Below, one piece after another: positions 41,107 through 49,965 of a stretch of 64,000 nucleotides of DNA (positions are counted from its first letter, which is position 1; the number at the start of each line of letters is the position of its first letter). This stretch comes from Pseudomonas chlororaphis (lineage in GTDB: Bacteria; Pseudomonadota; Gammaproteobacteria; Pseudomonadales; Pseudomonadaceae). Position numbers and translations under genes: made by a program. The DNA is taken from NCBI RefSeq assembly GCF_000783395.1, contig NZ_JSFK01000040.1, positions 1 to 64,000 on the forward strand. The letters run 5' to 3'. Below the pieces are notes generated by a model. That model had not been told where the DNA came from. It ran no database searches and saw nothing but the letters and a program-made list of their open reading frames with translations.

Positions 41107-42833
41107 CCCGCAACGTTCTCGAACAGGAATACGACATCGTCGTCATCGGCGGCGGCACCGCTGGCCCGATGGCGGCAATCAAGGCCAAGGAAAAGAACCG
41201 CGATCTGCGCGTGTTGCTGGTCGACAAGGCCAACGTCAAACGCAGCGGCGCGATCAGCATGGGCATGGACGGCCTGAACAACGCGATCATCCCCGGCCAC
41301 TCGACACCGGAGCAGTACACCAAGGAAATCACCATCGCCAACGACGGCATCGTCAATCAGGCCGCCGTTTACGCCTACGCAACGCACAGCTTCGAAACCA
41401 TCGAACAGCTCGACCGCTGGGGCGTGAAGTTCGAGAAGGACGAAACCGGCGATTACGCGGTGAAAAAAGTCCACCACATGGGCGCTTACGTGCTGCCGAT
41501 GCCCGAAGGGCACGACATCAAAAAGGTGCTTTATCGCCAGTTGAAACGTGCGCGGGTGAGCATCACCAATCGCCTGGTTTGCACGCGTCTGCTGACCGAC
41601 GAGGAGGGTACGGTCAACGGTGTGATGGGCTTCGATTGCCGCACCGCCGACTTTCACGTGATCAAAGCCAAAGCGGTGATCCTCGCCTGCGGTGCGGCCG
41701 GACGTCTCGGTCTGCCGTCATCGGGCTACCTGATGGGCACCTACGAAAACCCGACCAACGCCGGCGACGGCTACGCGATGGCGTATCACGCCGGCGCCGA
41801 ACTGGCCAACCTCGAGTGCTTCCAGATCAACCCGCTGATCAAGGATTACAACGGCCCGGCCTGCGCCTACGTCACCGGCCCGCTGGGTGGCTACACCGCC
41901 AACAACAAGGGCGAACGCTTCATCGAGTGCGACTACTGGAGCGGGCAGATGATGTGGGAGTTCCACCAGGAACTGGAGAGCGGCAACGGCCCGGTGTTTC
42001 TCAAGCTCGATCACTTGGCCGAGGAAACCATCCAGAACATCGAGGAAATCCTGCACAGCAACGAGCGGCCGAGTCGCGGCCAGTTTCACGCCAATCGCGG
42101 CACCGATTACCGCACGCAAATGGTTGAAATGCACATCTCCGAAATCGGCTTTTGCAGCGGTCATTCGGCGTCTGGTGTGTGGGTCAACGAGCGTGCCGAG
42201 ACCTCGGTGAAAGGCTTGTATTCGGCGGGTGACATGGCCGCTGTGCCGCACAATTACATGCTCGGCGCGTTCACGTATGGCTGGTTCGCCGGGCACAACG
42301 CCGCAGACTTTGTCGCCGGGCGCGAGTTTTCTGCGCTGGATAACGAGCAGATCGAGAAGGAGAAGGCCCGGGTCTACGCACCACTGGATCGCGAACACGG
42401 TCTGCCGCCGGCTCAGGTCGAGTACAAGCTGCGGCGCTTCGTTAACGATTACCTGCAACCGCCGAAAGTGACCAAAAAGATGCAGATCGGCCTGCAACGC
42501 TTCAGCGACATCGAACGCGATCTCGAGCAGATGAAAGCCAACAACGCCCACGAACTGATGCGCGCGATGGAAACCAGCGTGATCCGCGACTGCGCCGAAA
42601 TGGCCGCGCGCGCCTCGTTGTTCCGCGCCGAAAGCCGTTGGGGCCTGTACCACTATCGCGTCGATCACCCGCAGCGCAACGACAGCGAGTGGTTCTGCCA
42701 TTGCCATTTGAAGAAGGGCGAGGACGGCCAGATGACCAGTTTCAAGAAAGCCGTCGAGCCTTACATCATCCCGCTCGATGCCGAGGAAATGCAGGCGTAC
42801 GACCGTTTGCGGGTCGGCGCTTTCGCCGCTTGA
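41103..42833 (+). CDS. AprA-like FAD-dependent oxidoreductase (fumarate reductase/APS reductase family)
   Basis: A 576-aa flavoprotein of the succinate dehydrogenase/fumarate reductase/APS reductase alpha superfamily. The FAD-binding motif IVVIGGGTAGPMAA is at about residues 12-25. MGMDGLNNA and GDGYAMAYHAGAELANLECFQINP match the adenylylsulfate reductase alpha branch best. GLYSAGDMAAVPHNYMLGAF completes the FAD site. The C-terminal helical part ends in a WFCHCHLKKGEDGQM segment with two Cys. The partner is the ferredoxin behind it. True dissimilatory APS reductase would be unexpected in an aerobic pseudomonad, so the substrate is probably another sulfur or nitrogen compound brought in by the ABC importer downstream. 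Confidence 0.8.
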   Translation: MTRNVLEQEYDIVVIGGGTAGPMAAIKAKEKNRDLRVLLVDKANVKRSGAISMGMDGLNNAIIPGHSTPEQYTKEITIANDGIVNQAAVYAYATHSFETIEQLDRWGVKFEKDETGDYAVKKVHHMGAYVLPMPEGHDIKKVLYRQLKRARVSITNRLVCTRLLTDEEGTVNGVMGFDCRTADFHVIKAKAVILACGAAGRLGLPSSGYLMGTYENPTNAGDGYAMAYHAGAELANLECFQINPLIKDYNGPACAYVTGPLGGYTANNKGERFIECDYWSGQMMWEFHQELESGNGPVFLKLDHLAEETIQNIEEILHSNERPSRGQFHANRGTDYRTQMVEMHISEIGFCSGHSASGVWVNERAETSVKGLYSAGDMAAVPHNYMLGAFTYGWFAGHNAADFVAGREFSALDNEQIEKEKARVYAPLDREHGLPPAQVEYKLRRFVNDYLQPPKVTKKMQIGLQRFSDIERDLEQMKANNAHELMRAMETSVIRDCAEMAARASLFRAESRWGLYHYRVDHPQRNDSEWFCHCHLKKGEDGQMTSFKKAVEPYIIPLDAEEMQAYDRLRVGAFAA

Positions 42834-42860
42834 TGCACCACTAAAAAGAGAGTCCGGACC

Positions 42861-43106
42861 ATGGCCTATCAAGCTCAGGAAATCTTCTTCCGCTCCAACG
42901 CCCCCGTCACCGTGGACGAGGATAAATGCATCGCCGAAAAGGGCTGCACCGTGTGTGTCGACGTTTGCCCGATGGACTTGCTGGCGATCAATCCGGCGAC
43001 GCAGAAGGCCTACATGGCGTTCGACGAATGCTGGTACTGCATGCCGTGCGAGAAGGATTGCCCGACGGGTGCCGTCAAGGTCGACATCCCCTATTTATTG
43101 CGTTGA
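42861..43106 (+). CDS. Small 2x[4Fe-4S] ferredoxin, AprB-like
   Basis: An 81-aa electron carrier. Two clusters are visible: C-x5-C-x2-C-x3-CP (CIAEKGCTVCVDVCP) and C-x2-C-x2-C-x3-CP (CWYCMPCEKDCP). It follows the flavoprotein by 27 bases. It resembles the ferredoxin core of AprB but lacks the C-terminal tail that wraps around AprA in sulfate reducers. It probably transfers electrons between the flavoprotein and a cellular donor or acceptor. Confidence 0.87.
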   Translation: MAYQAQEIFFRSNAPVTVDEDKCIAEKGCTVCVDVCPMDLLAINPATQKAYMAFDECWYCMPCEKDCPTGAVKVDIPYLLR

Positions 43107-43113
43107 TTAAAAG

Positions 43114-43232
43114 GGCCTCATCGCTGGCAAGTCGAATCGTCGCACCGCAGCTCCCACAGGTTTCTCGGGTGTTTGCAAAATTTAGGTCCCACCGCAAATC
43201 CCTGTGGGAGCTGGCTTGCCAGCGATGAGGCC
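43114..43232. repeat. REPIN inside the AprA-like operon
   Basis: Inverted pair of the CATCGCTGGC..CAGCTCCCACAGG family; the left arm has a degraded middle. It lies between the ferredoxin and the substrate-binding protein, so the importer part may be expressed at a different level. Confidence 0.88.
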
Positions 43233-43357
43233 GGCCCAGATACCGCAAAGCCATCCGGTGAACCCCGGACGCTGGATTCACCGAAAACCCCTCGTTTCCC
43301 ACCGCGCCCTGATCGCGGCGGAGACGAACTCAATAAATGATTCGAGGGGAAACAACC

Positions 43358-44761
43358 ATGTTGCGTGCAGCAATCGCCGGTCTGGTACTGGCTTCGTTTA
43401 CCTTGTCGGCCTCGGCCGAAACCATCCGCATTGCCATCGGCACCCAGGACACCACCATCAACTGCGCCGCTGGCGGGTTGTTGATTCGAGAGCTGGGCCT
43501 GCTCGACAAATACCTGCCCCACGACGGCGCCTACAAAGACGCCAAGTACGACGTGCAGTGGAAGAACTTCACCAGCGGCGCACCGCTGACCAACGAGATG
43601 GTCGCCGGCAAACTCGACTTCGGCGCCATGGCCGATTTCCCCGGTGCTTTCAACGGTGTCGCCTTCGAAACGGCCGGCAAGCACAGCCTGTTCATCAGCG
43701 TGCTGTCGGGGAGCATCAAGGGCAGCGGCAACGGCATCGTGGTGCCGAGCGCGTCCGGCGTGCAGTCGCTCAGCGAACTCAAGGGCAAGACCATTTCCGT
43801 GCCGTTCGCCTCCACGGCCCACGGCATGTTGCTGCGCGCGGTGGCGGCGCAGGGCTGGGATCCGTTGAAGGATGTGAACATCATCGCCCAGCCGCCGGAA
43901 GTGGCCGGCTCCGCGTTGCAGGCCGGCAAGATCGACGCCCACGCCGATTTCGTGCCGTTCGCCGAGCTGTTCCCGAGCCGTGGTTTCGCCCGCAAGATTT
44001 ACGACGGTGCTCAGGCCAACGCGCCTACTTTCCACGGTGCGCTGGTGGATCAGGCTTACGCCAAGAAGTACCCGGAGATCGTTGTCGCTTATCTGCGAGC
44101 GAGTATCGAGGCCAATCAACTGCTCGCTGCCGAGCCTGAGAAGTACAGCGAGCTGATCGCCAAAGTCACCGGTGTCGATGCCGAGGTCAATTATCTGTTC
44201 CACGGCCCGCTCGGTGTGCAGACCCGCGACCTGAGCTGGAAGCCGGAATATCGCCAGGCGGTTGGCACCGCGATCGATACGTTGAAATTGCTGAAGAAGG
44301 CTGATCGCGGGCTCGATCTGAATACGTTTATTGACGATCAATACATTCGTGCGGCGTTCAAGGCGTCGGGTCTGGATTACACCGCTCAACTGGCCAACTA
44401 CGCGCAGACGCCGCTAAAAGCCACGAATGCCGCAACCGGTAAAGCAATTACCGACTTCAGCCATGTCGCCGAAATCTGGGTACGCGGTGAGGACAAGGTG
44501 CGCCAGTACGCGTCGGCGGAAGAAGCCTTTACTGCGCTGGCTGCTTTGAAGCAGGAAGGCAAAAACGTCCGTGCCGTGTATGCACAGGCCAGTGATAGCG
44601 GGATCAAGTTGCTCGCGGAGCAGGCGTGGTTTGCCAGTGATGCGAAAGGGCGTCTGAGCGCGTTTTTGCTCAAGGGTCAGGCCCAGCAATACGCCTCGGC
44701 CCAGGGCGGCAAGGTTTTTGATTTTACTGATGCCACTACCCAATCCGTCGCTGCGCGATAA
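43358..44761 (+). CDS. ABC importer substrate-binding protein (sulfonate/nitrate type) with extra C-terminal domain
   Basis: A 467-aa periplasmic protein. ATG 43358 follows GAGGGGAAAC; the frame from 43337 is too long. The signal peptide ends at LSASA. The N-terminal 320 residues are a TauA/SsuA/NMT1-type binding domain (LDFGAMADFPGAFNG; ELKGKTISVPFASTAHGMLL). The remaining about 130 residues are unusual: after a linker comes a segment ending in AWFASDAKGRLSAFLL, then AQQYASAQGGKVFDFTDA, which resembles a NosL-like metal-binding or accessory fold. The family is normally about 320-340 aa, so this looks like a fusion. Confidence 0.82.
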   Translation: MLRAAIAGLVLASFTLSASAETIRIAIGTQDTTINCAAGGLLIRELGLLDKYLPHDGAYKDAKYDVQWKNFTSGAPLTNEMVAGKLDFGAMADFPGAFNGVAFETAGKHSLFISVLSGSIKGSGNGIVVPSASGVQSLSELKGKTISVPFASTAHGMLLRAVAAQGWDPLKDVNIIAQPPEVAGSALQAGKIDAHADFVPFAELFPSRGFARKIYDGAQANAPTFHGALVDQAYAKKYPEIVVAYLRASIEANQLLAAEPEKYSELIAKVTGVDAEVNYLFHGPLGVQTRDLSWKPEYRQAVGTAIDTLKLLKKADRGLDLNTFIDDQYIRAAFKASGLDYTAQLANYAQTPLKATNAATGKAITDFSHVAEIWVRGEDKVRQYASAEEAFTALAALKQEGKNVRAVYAQASDSGIKLLAEQAWFASDAKGRLSAFLLKGQAQQYASAQGGKVFDFTDATTQSVAAR

Positions 44762-45090
44762 AAACAGATCAAAAGCCCCTCACCCTAGCCCTCTCCCGGA
44801 GGGAGAGGGGACTGACCGCGGTGTTTGGGCGAGGTACGCCGACCTGAAATACCGAGTTGAACTCAGGTTTTGAAAAGGCTTTATCGAGTTGAACTCAGGT
44901 TTTGAAAAGACTTTATCGAGCCGAACTCAGGTTTTGAAAAGCATGAACACCTGCTCGCTATCGAGCCGAACTCAGGTTCTGAAAACCATGAAGATCGGCT
45001 CCCTTTCCCCCTCGCCCCCTTGGGGGAGAGGGCTGGGGTGAGGGGGTAAATCTCAGCCACACCACAGCTCCACAACCGGAAACCCGATCA
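44762..45090. repeat. Repeat-filled gap inside the operon: four 25-bp units at 32-bp spacing, flanked by palindromic elements
   Basis: A CCTCACCCTAGCCCTCTCCC / GGGAGAGGGG palindrome (44774-44804) and its inverse relative (about 45001-45047) enclose four direct repeats at 44853-44877, 44885-44909, 44917-44941 and 44962-44986. The first three are spaced exactly 32 bases. Copies 1 and 2 start with the palindrome GAGTTGAACTC; copies 3 and 4 read GAGCCGAACTC. Each unit continues AGGTTTTGAAAA (copy 4 AGGTTCTGAAAA). No gene is present. The block separates the binding protein from its permease. Confidence 0.85.
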
Positions 45091-45873
45091 ATGAATTCAC
45101 CCACCCTACGCTGGACATCAAGAGCCGCCTCACTGCTGCTCTGCCTGCTGTTCTGGCAACTCGCCGCCAGCCACCACTGGAACCTCGGCCTGGTCACCTT
45201 CGCCAACGTGCCAACACCCATCGCGGTGATCGAAGCAGCGCTGGGCCTGGGCGATTCCGGCAAGCTTCTGCAACACCTGAGCGCCAGCCTCAGCCGCGTG
45301 TTCGCCGGTTACCTCGCCGCACTGCTGATCGGCATCGCCCTCGGTCTGGCCATCGGCCGCTCGAAATGGGCCGAAGACCTGCTGCTGCCCCCACTGGAAG
45401 TCCTGCGCCCAATCCCCGCCGTCGCATGGATCCCGCTGGCGATCCTGATGTTCCCGTCCTCTGAACTGTCGATGGTCTTCATCACCTTCACCGGCGCACT
45501 GTTCCCGATCCTGCTCAACACCGTGCACGGCGTCGAGGGCGTCGACCCACGCCTGATCGCCTCGGCGAAAAGCCTCGGGGCAGGGCGCCGCGCGATTCTG
45601 CTGGAGGTGATCCTGCCCGGCGCCGCGCCAAGCATCATCACGGGTCTGGCGATCGGCATGGGCACCTCGTGGTTCTGTCTGGTCACGGCGGAAATGATCT
45701 CCGGCCAGTTCGGTGTCGGTTACTACACCTGGGAGTCCTACACCATTCAGAACTACGCCGACATTGTCGTCGGCATGCTGCTGATCGGCGTCTTGGGCAT
45801 GGGCAGCAGTCTGCTGATCAAACGCCTCGGCGGGCTGTTCACGCCTTGGCATCGACCGCGAGGAAAAGCCTGA
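45091..45873 (+). CDS. ABC importer permease (SsuC/TauC type)
   Basis: A 260-aa inner-membrane protein with about six membrane helices and the BPD_transp_1 EAA loop (DPRLIASAKSLGAGRRAILLEVILPGAAPSI around residue 150). Its TGA overlaps the ATG of the ATPase gene by one base. It completes the importer with the binding protein at 43358 and the ATPase at 45873. Confidence 0.9.
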   Translation: MNSPTLRWTSRAASLLLCLLFWQLAASHHWNLGLVTFANVPTPIAVIEAALGLGDSGKLLQHLSASLSRVFAGYLAALLIGIALGLAIGRSKWAEDLLLPPLEVLRPIPAVAWIPLAILMFPSSELSMVFITFTGALFPILLNTVHGVEGVDPRLIASAKSLGAGRRAILLEVILPGAAPSIITGLAIGMGTSWFCLVTAEMISGQFGVGYYTWESYTIQNYADIVVGMLLIGVLGMGSSLLIKRLGGLFTPWHRPRGKA

Positions 45874-46721
45874 TGAGCGTGATGCAAACCCCGGAAGGGC
45901 GGATCGACATCCGCCAACTGTCCATCGTTCTCGGCGCAGGGCGGGAAGCGTTCGAAGCGGTACGGGAGCTTGATTGCCAGATCGAACCCGGCCAGTTCGT
46001 CTGCATTCTCGGGCCGTCCGGTTGCGGTAAATCGACCTTGCTCGGCGCTTTGGCCGGGCATTTGAATGCGCACTCCGGCAGCCTGAAAGTCGATGGCGCG
46101 GCGGTATCCGGTCCGTCACCGCAGCGCGGCATGGTGTTCCAGCACCACACGCTGTTCCCGTGGCGCACGGTGCGCGACAACGTCGCTTTTGGCCTGAAGA
46201 TGCGTGGCATCGGCAAGGCCGAACGCCATCGCGCCGCCGATGACATCCTCAAACTGGTCGGCCTCGAAGGTTTCACCGAACGCTGGCCCGATCAGCTCTC
46301 TGGCGGCATGCAACAACGGGTGGAAATCGCCCGCGTGCTGGTCAACCGTCCGCGTCTGCTGCTGATGGACGAACCGTTCGGCGCACTGGATGCGCTGACC
46401 CGTCTGAACATGCAGGAACTGCTGCTGGACATCTGGACGCGCATTCGTACCACGGTGGTGTTCGTCACTCACGACATCGACGAGGCGCTGTTCCTCGCCG
46501 ATCGCTTGCTGGTGATGAGCGCACGGCCAGGGCGAATCATTGAAGACCTGCGTCTGGATTTCGCCCGGCCACGCACCAGCGAACTGGTCACCAGCCCCGA
46601 GTTTTCGCGCCTCAAGCGCCACTGCCTCGACCTGCTGCGCCACGACAACGACCGACCGCTGCCGCGCCTCAACCCGCTCGGCCTGCCGCCCGAAAACCCT
46701 TTGCCGCGATTTGCCCTATGA
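45873..46721 (+). CDS. ABC importer ATP-binding protein (SsuB/TauB type)
   Basis: A 282-aa ATPase. Walker A is GPSGCGKST (about 48-56), the Q-loop is VFQHHTLFPW, the signature is LSGGMQQRVEIARVL, and Walker B is LLLMDEPFGALD, followed by the switch His in VFVTHDIDEA. ATG 45873 overlaps the permease stop. The C-terminal 30 residues are Pro/Leu rich. It overlaps the HEAT gene by four bases. Confidence 0.92.
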   Translation: MSVMQTPEGRIDIRQLSIVLGAGREAFEAVRELDCQIEPGQFVCILGPSGCGKSTLLGALAGHLNAHSGSLKVDGAAVSGPSPQRGMVFQHHTLFPWRTVRDNVAFGLKMRGIGKAERHRAADDILKLVGLEGFTERWPDQLSGGMQQRVEIARVLVNRPRLLLMDEPFGALDALTRLNMQELLLDIWTRIRTTVVFVTHDIDEALFLADRLLVMSARPGRIIEDLRLDFARPRTSELVTSPEFSRLKRHCLDLLRHDNDRPLPRLNPLGLPPENPLPRFAL

Positions 46722-47680
46722 CCTCTATTTTTGCTGTGACTGATAACGATGAAATCCTCGCCTTGCAACCGCGCCTCACTGCCGAGGACGCCGGCGTGCG
46801 ACGCATTGCCCTGATTGATCTGGCGGATCTGGAAGAGCCGGATGGCTTGCTCTGGCTGGTTGATCGCCTCAAGCAAGATCCCGCTGAAGAAGTCCGCGCC
46901 GAGGCCGCGCGATTGCTTGAGGCCTGGGAAGATGAGGGCGTTGTGCAAGCCTTGTGCGAAGCGCTGACCGATCCGTCGCCCGCCGTGCAATCGGCCGCCG
47001 CGCAGAGCCTGAGCTTGCTCAAAACGGAAGCGGCGGGGCGGGTGATTCTGCCGTGGACCGATCACGCCGACGTCAGCGTGCGCATCGCCGCGTTTCGCGC
47101 CTTGCGAGAACTGCGTTTTGCCGACGCCGCACCGGCTGCCGTCGCGGCATTGAACGATGCCGACGCTAATGTCCGTCGCGAAGCCGTCGGAGTGCTCGGC
47201 TGGCTCAAACAACTCGACGCCCTGCCAGCTCTGGCGCGATTGGCCAGCGATGATCCGGACACCGAAGTGCGCCGCGCCGCCACCGGTGCTCTCGGTTTGG
47301 CCTCCAGTGCTGAAGTCCTGCCAGCCCTGCGCCAGGCCTTGCAGGACCACGCCTGGCAAGTGCGTGAAGAGGCCGCAACGACATTGGGCAAAGTCGGCCA
47401 CCAAGACGCCGGCCCGGCCTTGGTCGAAGCGCTGAGCGATGACTACTGGCAAGTGCGCCTGCGCGCCACCCGCAGCCTCGGTCGCCTGCGTTTCGCCCCG
47501 GCGCTGGACGCCTTGATCGACACCCTCGGCCACCGCATCAGCAACCTGCGCAAGGAAGCCGCGCTGGCCTTGGGCGAACTGAATGATCGCGGCGCCGTGG
47601 CCGCGTTGCAGGCCGCGCAGGACGACGGCGACCCGGAAGTGCGCAAAGCCGTGCGCATCGCTTTGAGTCAGTTGCAATGA
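46718..47680 (+). CDS. HEAT-repeat protein
   Basis: A 320-aa all-helical solenoid made of about nine HEAT/PBS-lyase repeats with the pattern DPxxEVRxxAAxxLG (for example DDPDTEVRRAATGALG, DADANVRREAVGVLG). It is not a lyase by itself; such proteins serve as scaffolds or in cofactor insertion. It overlaps the ATPase gene upstream and the DUF971 gene downstream, so it is a genuine part of the operon. A maturation or assembly role for the flavoprotein-ferredoxin pair is a reasonable guess. Confidence 0.85.
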   Translation: MTSIFAVTDNDEILALQPRLTAEDAGVRRIALIDLADLEEPDGLLWLVDRLKQDPAEEVRAEAARLLEAWEDEGVVQALCEALTDPSPAVQSAAAQSLSLLKTEAAGRVILPWTDHADVSVRIAAFRALRELRFADAAPAAVAALNDADANVRREAVGVLGWLKQLDALPALARLASDDPDTEVRRAATGALGLASSAEVLPALRQALQDHAWQVREEAATTLGKVGHQDAGPALVEALSDDYWQVRLRATRSLGRLRFAPALDALIDTLGHRISNLRKEAALALGELNDRGAVAALQAAQDDGDPEVRKAVRIALSQLQ

Positions 47681-47955
47681 ATCCGCTGTCGGTGGGTAAC
47701 TCGCAAAGAGAAGGCACTCTGCGTTTGAGCTGGCCGGACGGCCGCGAACAACAGCTCAACCACGCCGAACTGCGCCGCCAGTGCCCATGCTCGCAATGCC
47801 GCGCGTTTCGCCTGAAAGGCTTGACGCCGCTGGTCGATGAACGCGTCCGCCTGATCGAACTCAACCCCCAGGGCTACGGCGTGCAGTTGATCTTCAGCGA
47901 CGGCCACCAACGCGGCATCTACCCGTGGGCCTATCTGGCAAACCTCACCGCCTGA
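47677..47955 (+). CDS. DUF971 domain protein
   Basis: A 92-aa DUF971 protein. It shows LRLSWPDGREQQLNHAELR, then RQCPCSQCRAF and the closing GIYPWAYLANL. The CPCSQC motif could bind metal or an Fe-S cluster; related domains form the N-terminus of gamma-butyrobetaine hydroxylase. It overlaps the HEAT gene by four bases and is the last gene of the operon. A REPIN follows. Confidence 0.87.
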   Translation: MNPLSVGNSQREGTLRLSWPDGREQQLNHAELRRQCPCSQCRAFRLKGLTPLVDERVRLIELNPQGYGVQLIFSDGHQRGIYPWAYLANLTA

Positions 47956-47968
47956 GATCACCATTTAC

Positions 47969-48062
47969 CCTGTGGGAGCTGGCTTGCCAGCGATGGCGGC
48001 TTGTCAGTCAACACAGATGCCGGATGTACCGGCCTCATCGCTGGCAAGCCAGCTCCCACAGG
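47969..48062. repeat. REPIN
   Basis: Inverted pair with arms CTGTGGGAGCTGGCTTGCCA and its complement, between the convergent DUF971 and EptA-type genes. Confidence 0.92.
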
Positions 48063-48078
48063 GATCTTCAGTGTTTGG

Positions 48079-49737
48079 TTAATTCGTGGCCGTCATCGAC
48101 GGTCGGCAGCCATGGAATATGTCCAGTCCCGGCTGATACACCGAGGTCTTCACCTCAAACAACCCCAGCACCGAGTGAAACAGGTTGTCGTGGCTCAGAT
48201 CCGCCTGCCCGGTCTTGCCTTGCAGGCAGCCGCGATCAATCCCCTCACTGGCGAGCGTGCCATTGCCAAACCACATCACCATCGGCACATGCGTCTGCGC
48301 TTCCGGCGCCAGCGCATACGGCGCCGCGTGCAGGTACAAGCCATTCTCGCCCAGTGATTCACCGTGGTCGGAGACATACACCATCGAAGTATCCAGCGAG
48401 TCCTGATTACGCTTGAGCAGCTCAATCACCTTGGCGAGAAAATGGTCGGTGTAGAGAATCGTGTTGTCGTACACGTTCACCAGTTCATCGCGGCTGCAAC
48501 TGCCCAGTTGATTGGTGTGGCAGATCGGTTTGAAGCGTTCCATGTCTTTCGGGTAGCGTTCGTAGTACTCGGGGCCATGGCTGCCGTCCGCATGCAGGAC
48601 GATGATCGCGTGGCCCTTGAGGCTGTCGATGTAGCTTTGCAGATCGGCCAGCAGCGCTTCGTCGAGACAGTTGTTGCCGTCGCAGAACGGCCCCGGCTGA
48701 TGCTTGGAAATATCGCGATTGGGCACGCGCAGGCAGGTGCCTTTGCAGTCGCTGTTGTTGTCCAGCCACAGTACTTGCACCCCGGCGCGCTGGAGGATGT
48801 CGAGCAGGCCTTCGTAGGTTTTGCCTTTCTTGTCGCTGTAATCCTCACGCGGGAACATCGAGAACATGCATGGCACCGACACCGCCGTCGACGTGCCGCA
48901 GGAGTGCACCTGGGTGAAATTGAGGATGTCGAGTTTGCTCAGTTCCGGATTGGTCTCGCGCGCATAACCGTTCAGCGAGAAGTGATCGGCGCGGGCGGTT
49001 TCACCGACCACGAATACCATCAGTGATTTTTTCTCGCGACTCGCTGCCTTGGCGCTCATCACCGCGTCTTCGCCGATAGGCTGCACCACGAAGTGCTTTT
49101 TGATGCCCAGGCGTTGCTTGGTGTACTTGCTGATCGCGTAGATGTAGTTGGTCGGGTTGATGAAGTGGGTGAGCTTGTCTTCTTCGCGAAAGATCGGCGC
49201 GTAGGTCGAATAGAACGCGCCCACCGACGCGGCGATCACCAGCACACAGGCGATGATCACCAGAATCTTGTTGAGCAAGCCGCGAAAGAACGGCCGATAA
49301 CTCACCGGCCAACGCCAGATCAACGCGGCCGGCAACACGCCGAGCAGCAGCACGTAAGCCAGCAGCTTGCCGTTGAACAGCGCGGTGGCCTCGGCGGGGT
49401 TGGTTTCGAAGATATTCTGGATCATCACCGTGTCGATGGTGATGCCGTATTCGTTCATGAAATACGCGGCGCACGCCGAGAGCAGGGCGACCACGGTGAG
49501 CAGCGGTTTCAGTGTCCAGCGAAACGACACCAGGGTCAGCAGCAGGGTGATCGCTGCCCACAGAAACAGCCCGAATGAGGCGAAAAACGCCACTTTGTGC
49601 GCGCCTTGCAGGGTGATCAGTGTGCCCAGCGCCTTCCAGGTCGCCAGGTTGTACAACGCCACCAGCGCCAGGGAAAACAGCAGCACCAGTCGGGTCGGCG
49701 TGATGGACGGTAAACGCAGTCCGTTGCCCAAAGCCAT
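48079..49737 (-). CDS. eptA: Lipid A phosphoethanolamine transferase, EptA/PmrC family
   Basis: A 552-aa inner-membrane enzyme that adds phosphoethanolamine to lipid A. I choose ATG 49737, nine bases after AGAGGG; ATG 49746 touches that motif. Five membrane helices lie within about residues 15-180. The periplasmic sulfatase-like domain has the nucleophile Thr in VVGETARADHFSLNGYARET (about residue 247), HADGSHGPEYYERYP and SDHGESLGENGLYLHAAPYA metal sites, and six or more cysteines of the usual disulfides. No two-component system is adjacent. It confers lower surface charge and can raise polymyxin tolerance. Confidence 0.9.
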   Translation of the reverse strand: MALGNGLRLPSITPTRLVLLFSLALVALYNLATWKALGTLITLQGAHKVAFFASFGLFLWAAITLLLTLVSFRWTLKPLLTVVALLSACAAYFMNEYGITIDTVMIQNIFETNPAEATALFNGKLLAYVLLLGVLPAALIWRWPVSYRPFFRGLLNKILVIIACVLVIAASVGAFYSTYAPIFREEDKLTHFINPTNYIYAISKYTKQRLGIKKHFVVQPIGEDAVMSAKAASREKKSLMVFVVGETARADHFSLNGYARETNPELSKLDILNFTQVHSCGTSTAVSVPCMFSMFPREDYSDKKGKTYEGLLDILQRAGVQVLWLDNNSDCKGTCLRVPNRDISKHQPGPFCDGNNCLDEALLADLQSYIDSLKGHAIIVLHADGSHGPEYYERYPKDMERFKPICHTNQLGSCSRDELVNVYDNTILYTDHFLAKVIELLKRNQDSLDTSMVYVSDHGESLGENGLYLHAAPYALAPEAQTHVPMVMWFGNGTLASEGIDRGCLQGKTGQADLSHDNLFHSVLGLFEVKTSVYQPGLDIFHGCRPSMTATN

Positions 49738-49860
49738 GTCAAACATCCCTCTACATAAAGAGAAAAACCACGCGGTTGCGCGGGCAACTGTAGAAGAACA
49801 TTAGTAAAAAATTCGTAAACATCCTGTAACAACTACCGAGCTGGCTCACCCAGTCAAAAC

Positions 49861-49950
49861 TGTGGGAGCGAGCCTGCTCGCGAAGGCGATGTGTCAGTCA
49901 AGATTGATGGCGACTGTTTCACCGCTTTCGCGAGCAGGCTCGCTCCCACA
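49861..49950. repeat. REPIN
   Basis: Inverted pair of TGTGGGAGCGAGCCTGCTCG and CGAGCAGGCTCGCTCCCACA. Single halves of this family occur at 6149-6177 and 8900-8926, after the DUF6124 genes. Confidence 0.92.
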
Positions 49951-49965
49951 GGGGCACGGCGTTTT

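Noticed and set aside
41103..43106. True dissimilatory APS reductase (aprBA)
   Set aside because: The ferredoxin is too short for AprB, and no sat, qmo or dsr genes are present; only family similarity is claimed.
44853..44986. CRISPR-like array
   Set aside because: Only four units; the spacers (7-20 bases) are too short and partly alike, and no cas genes are present.
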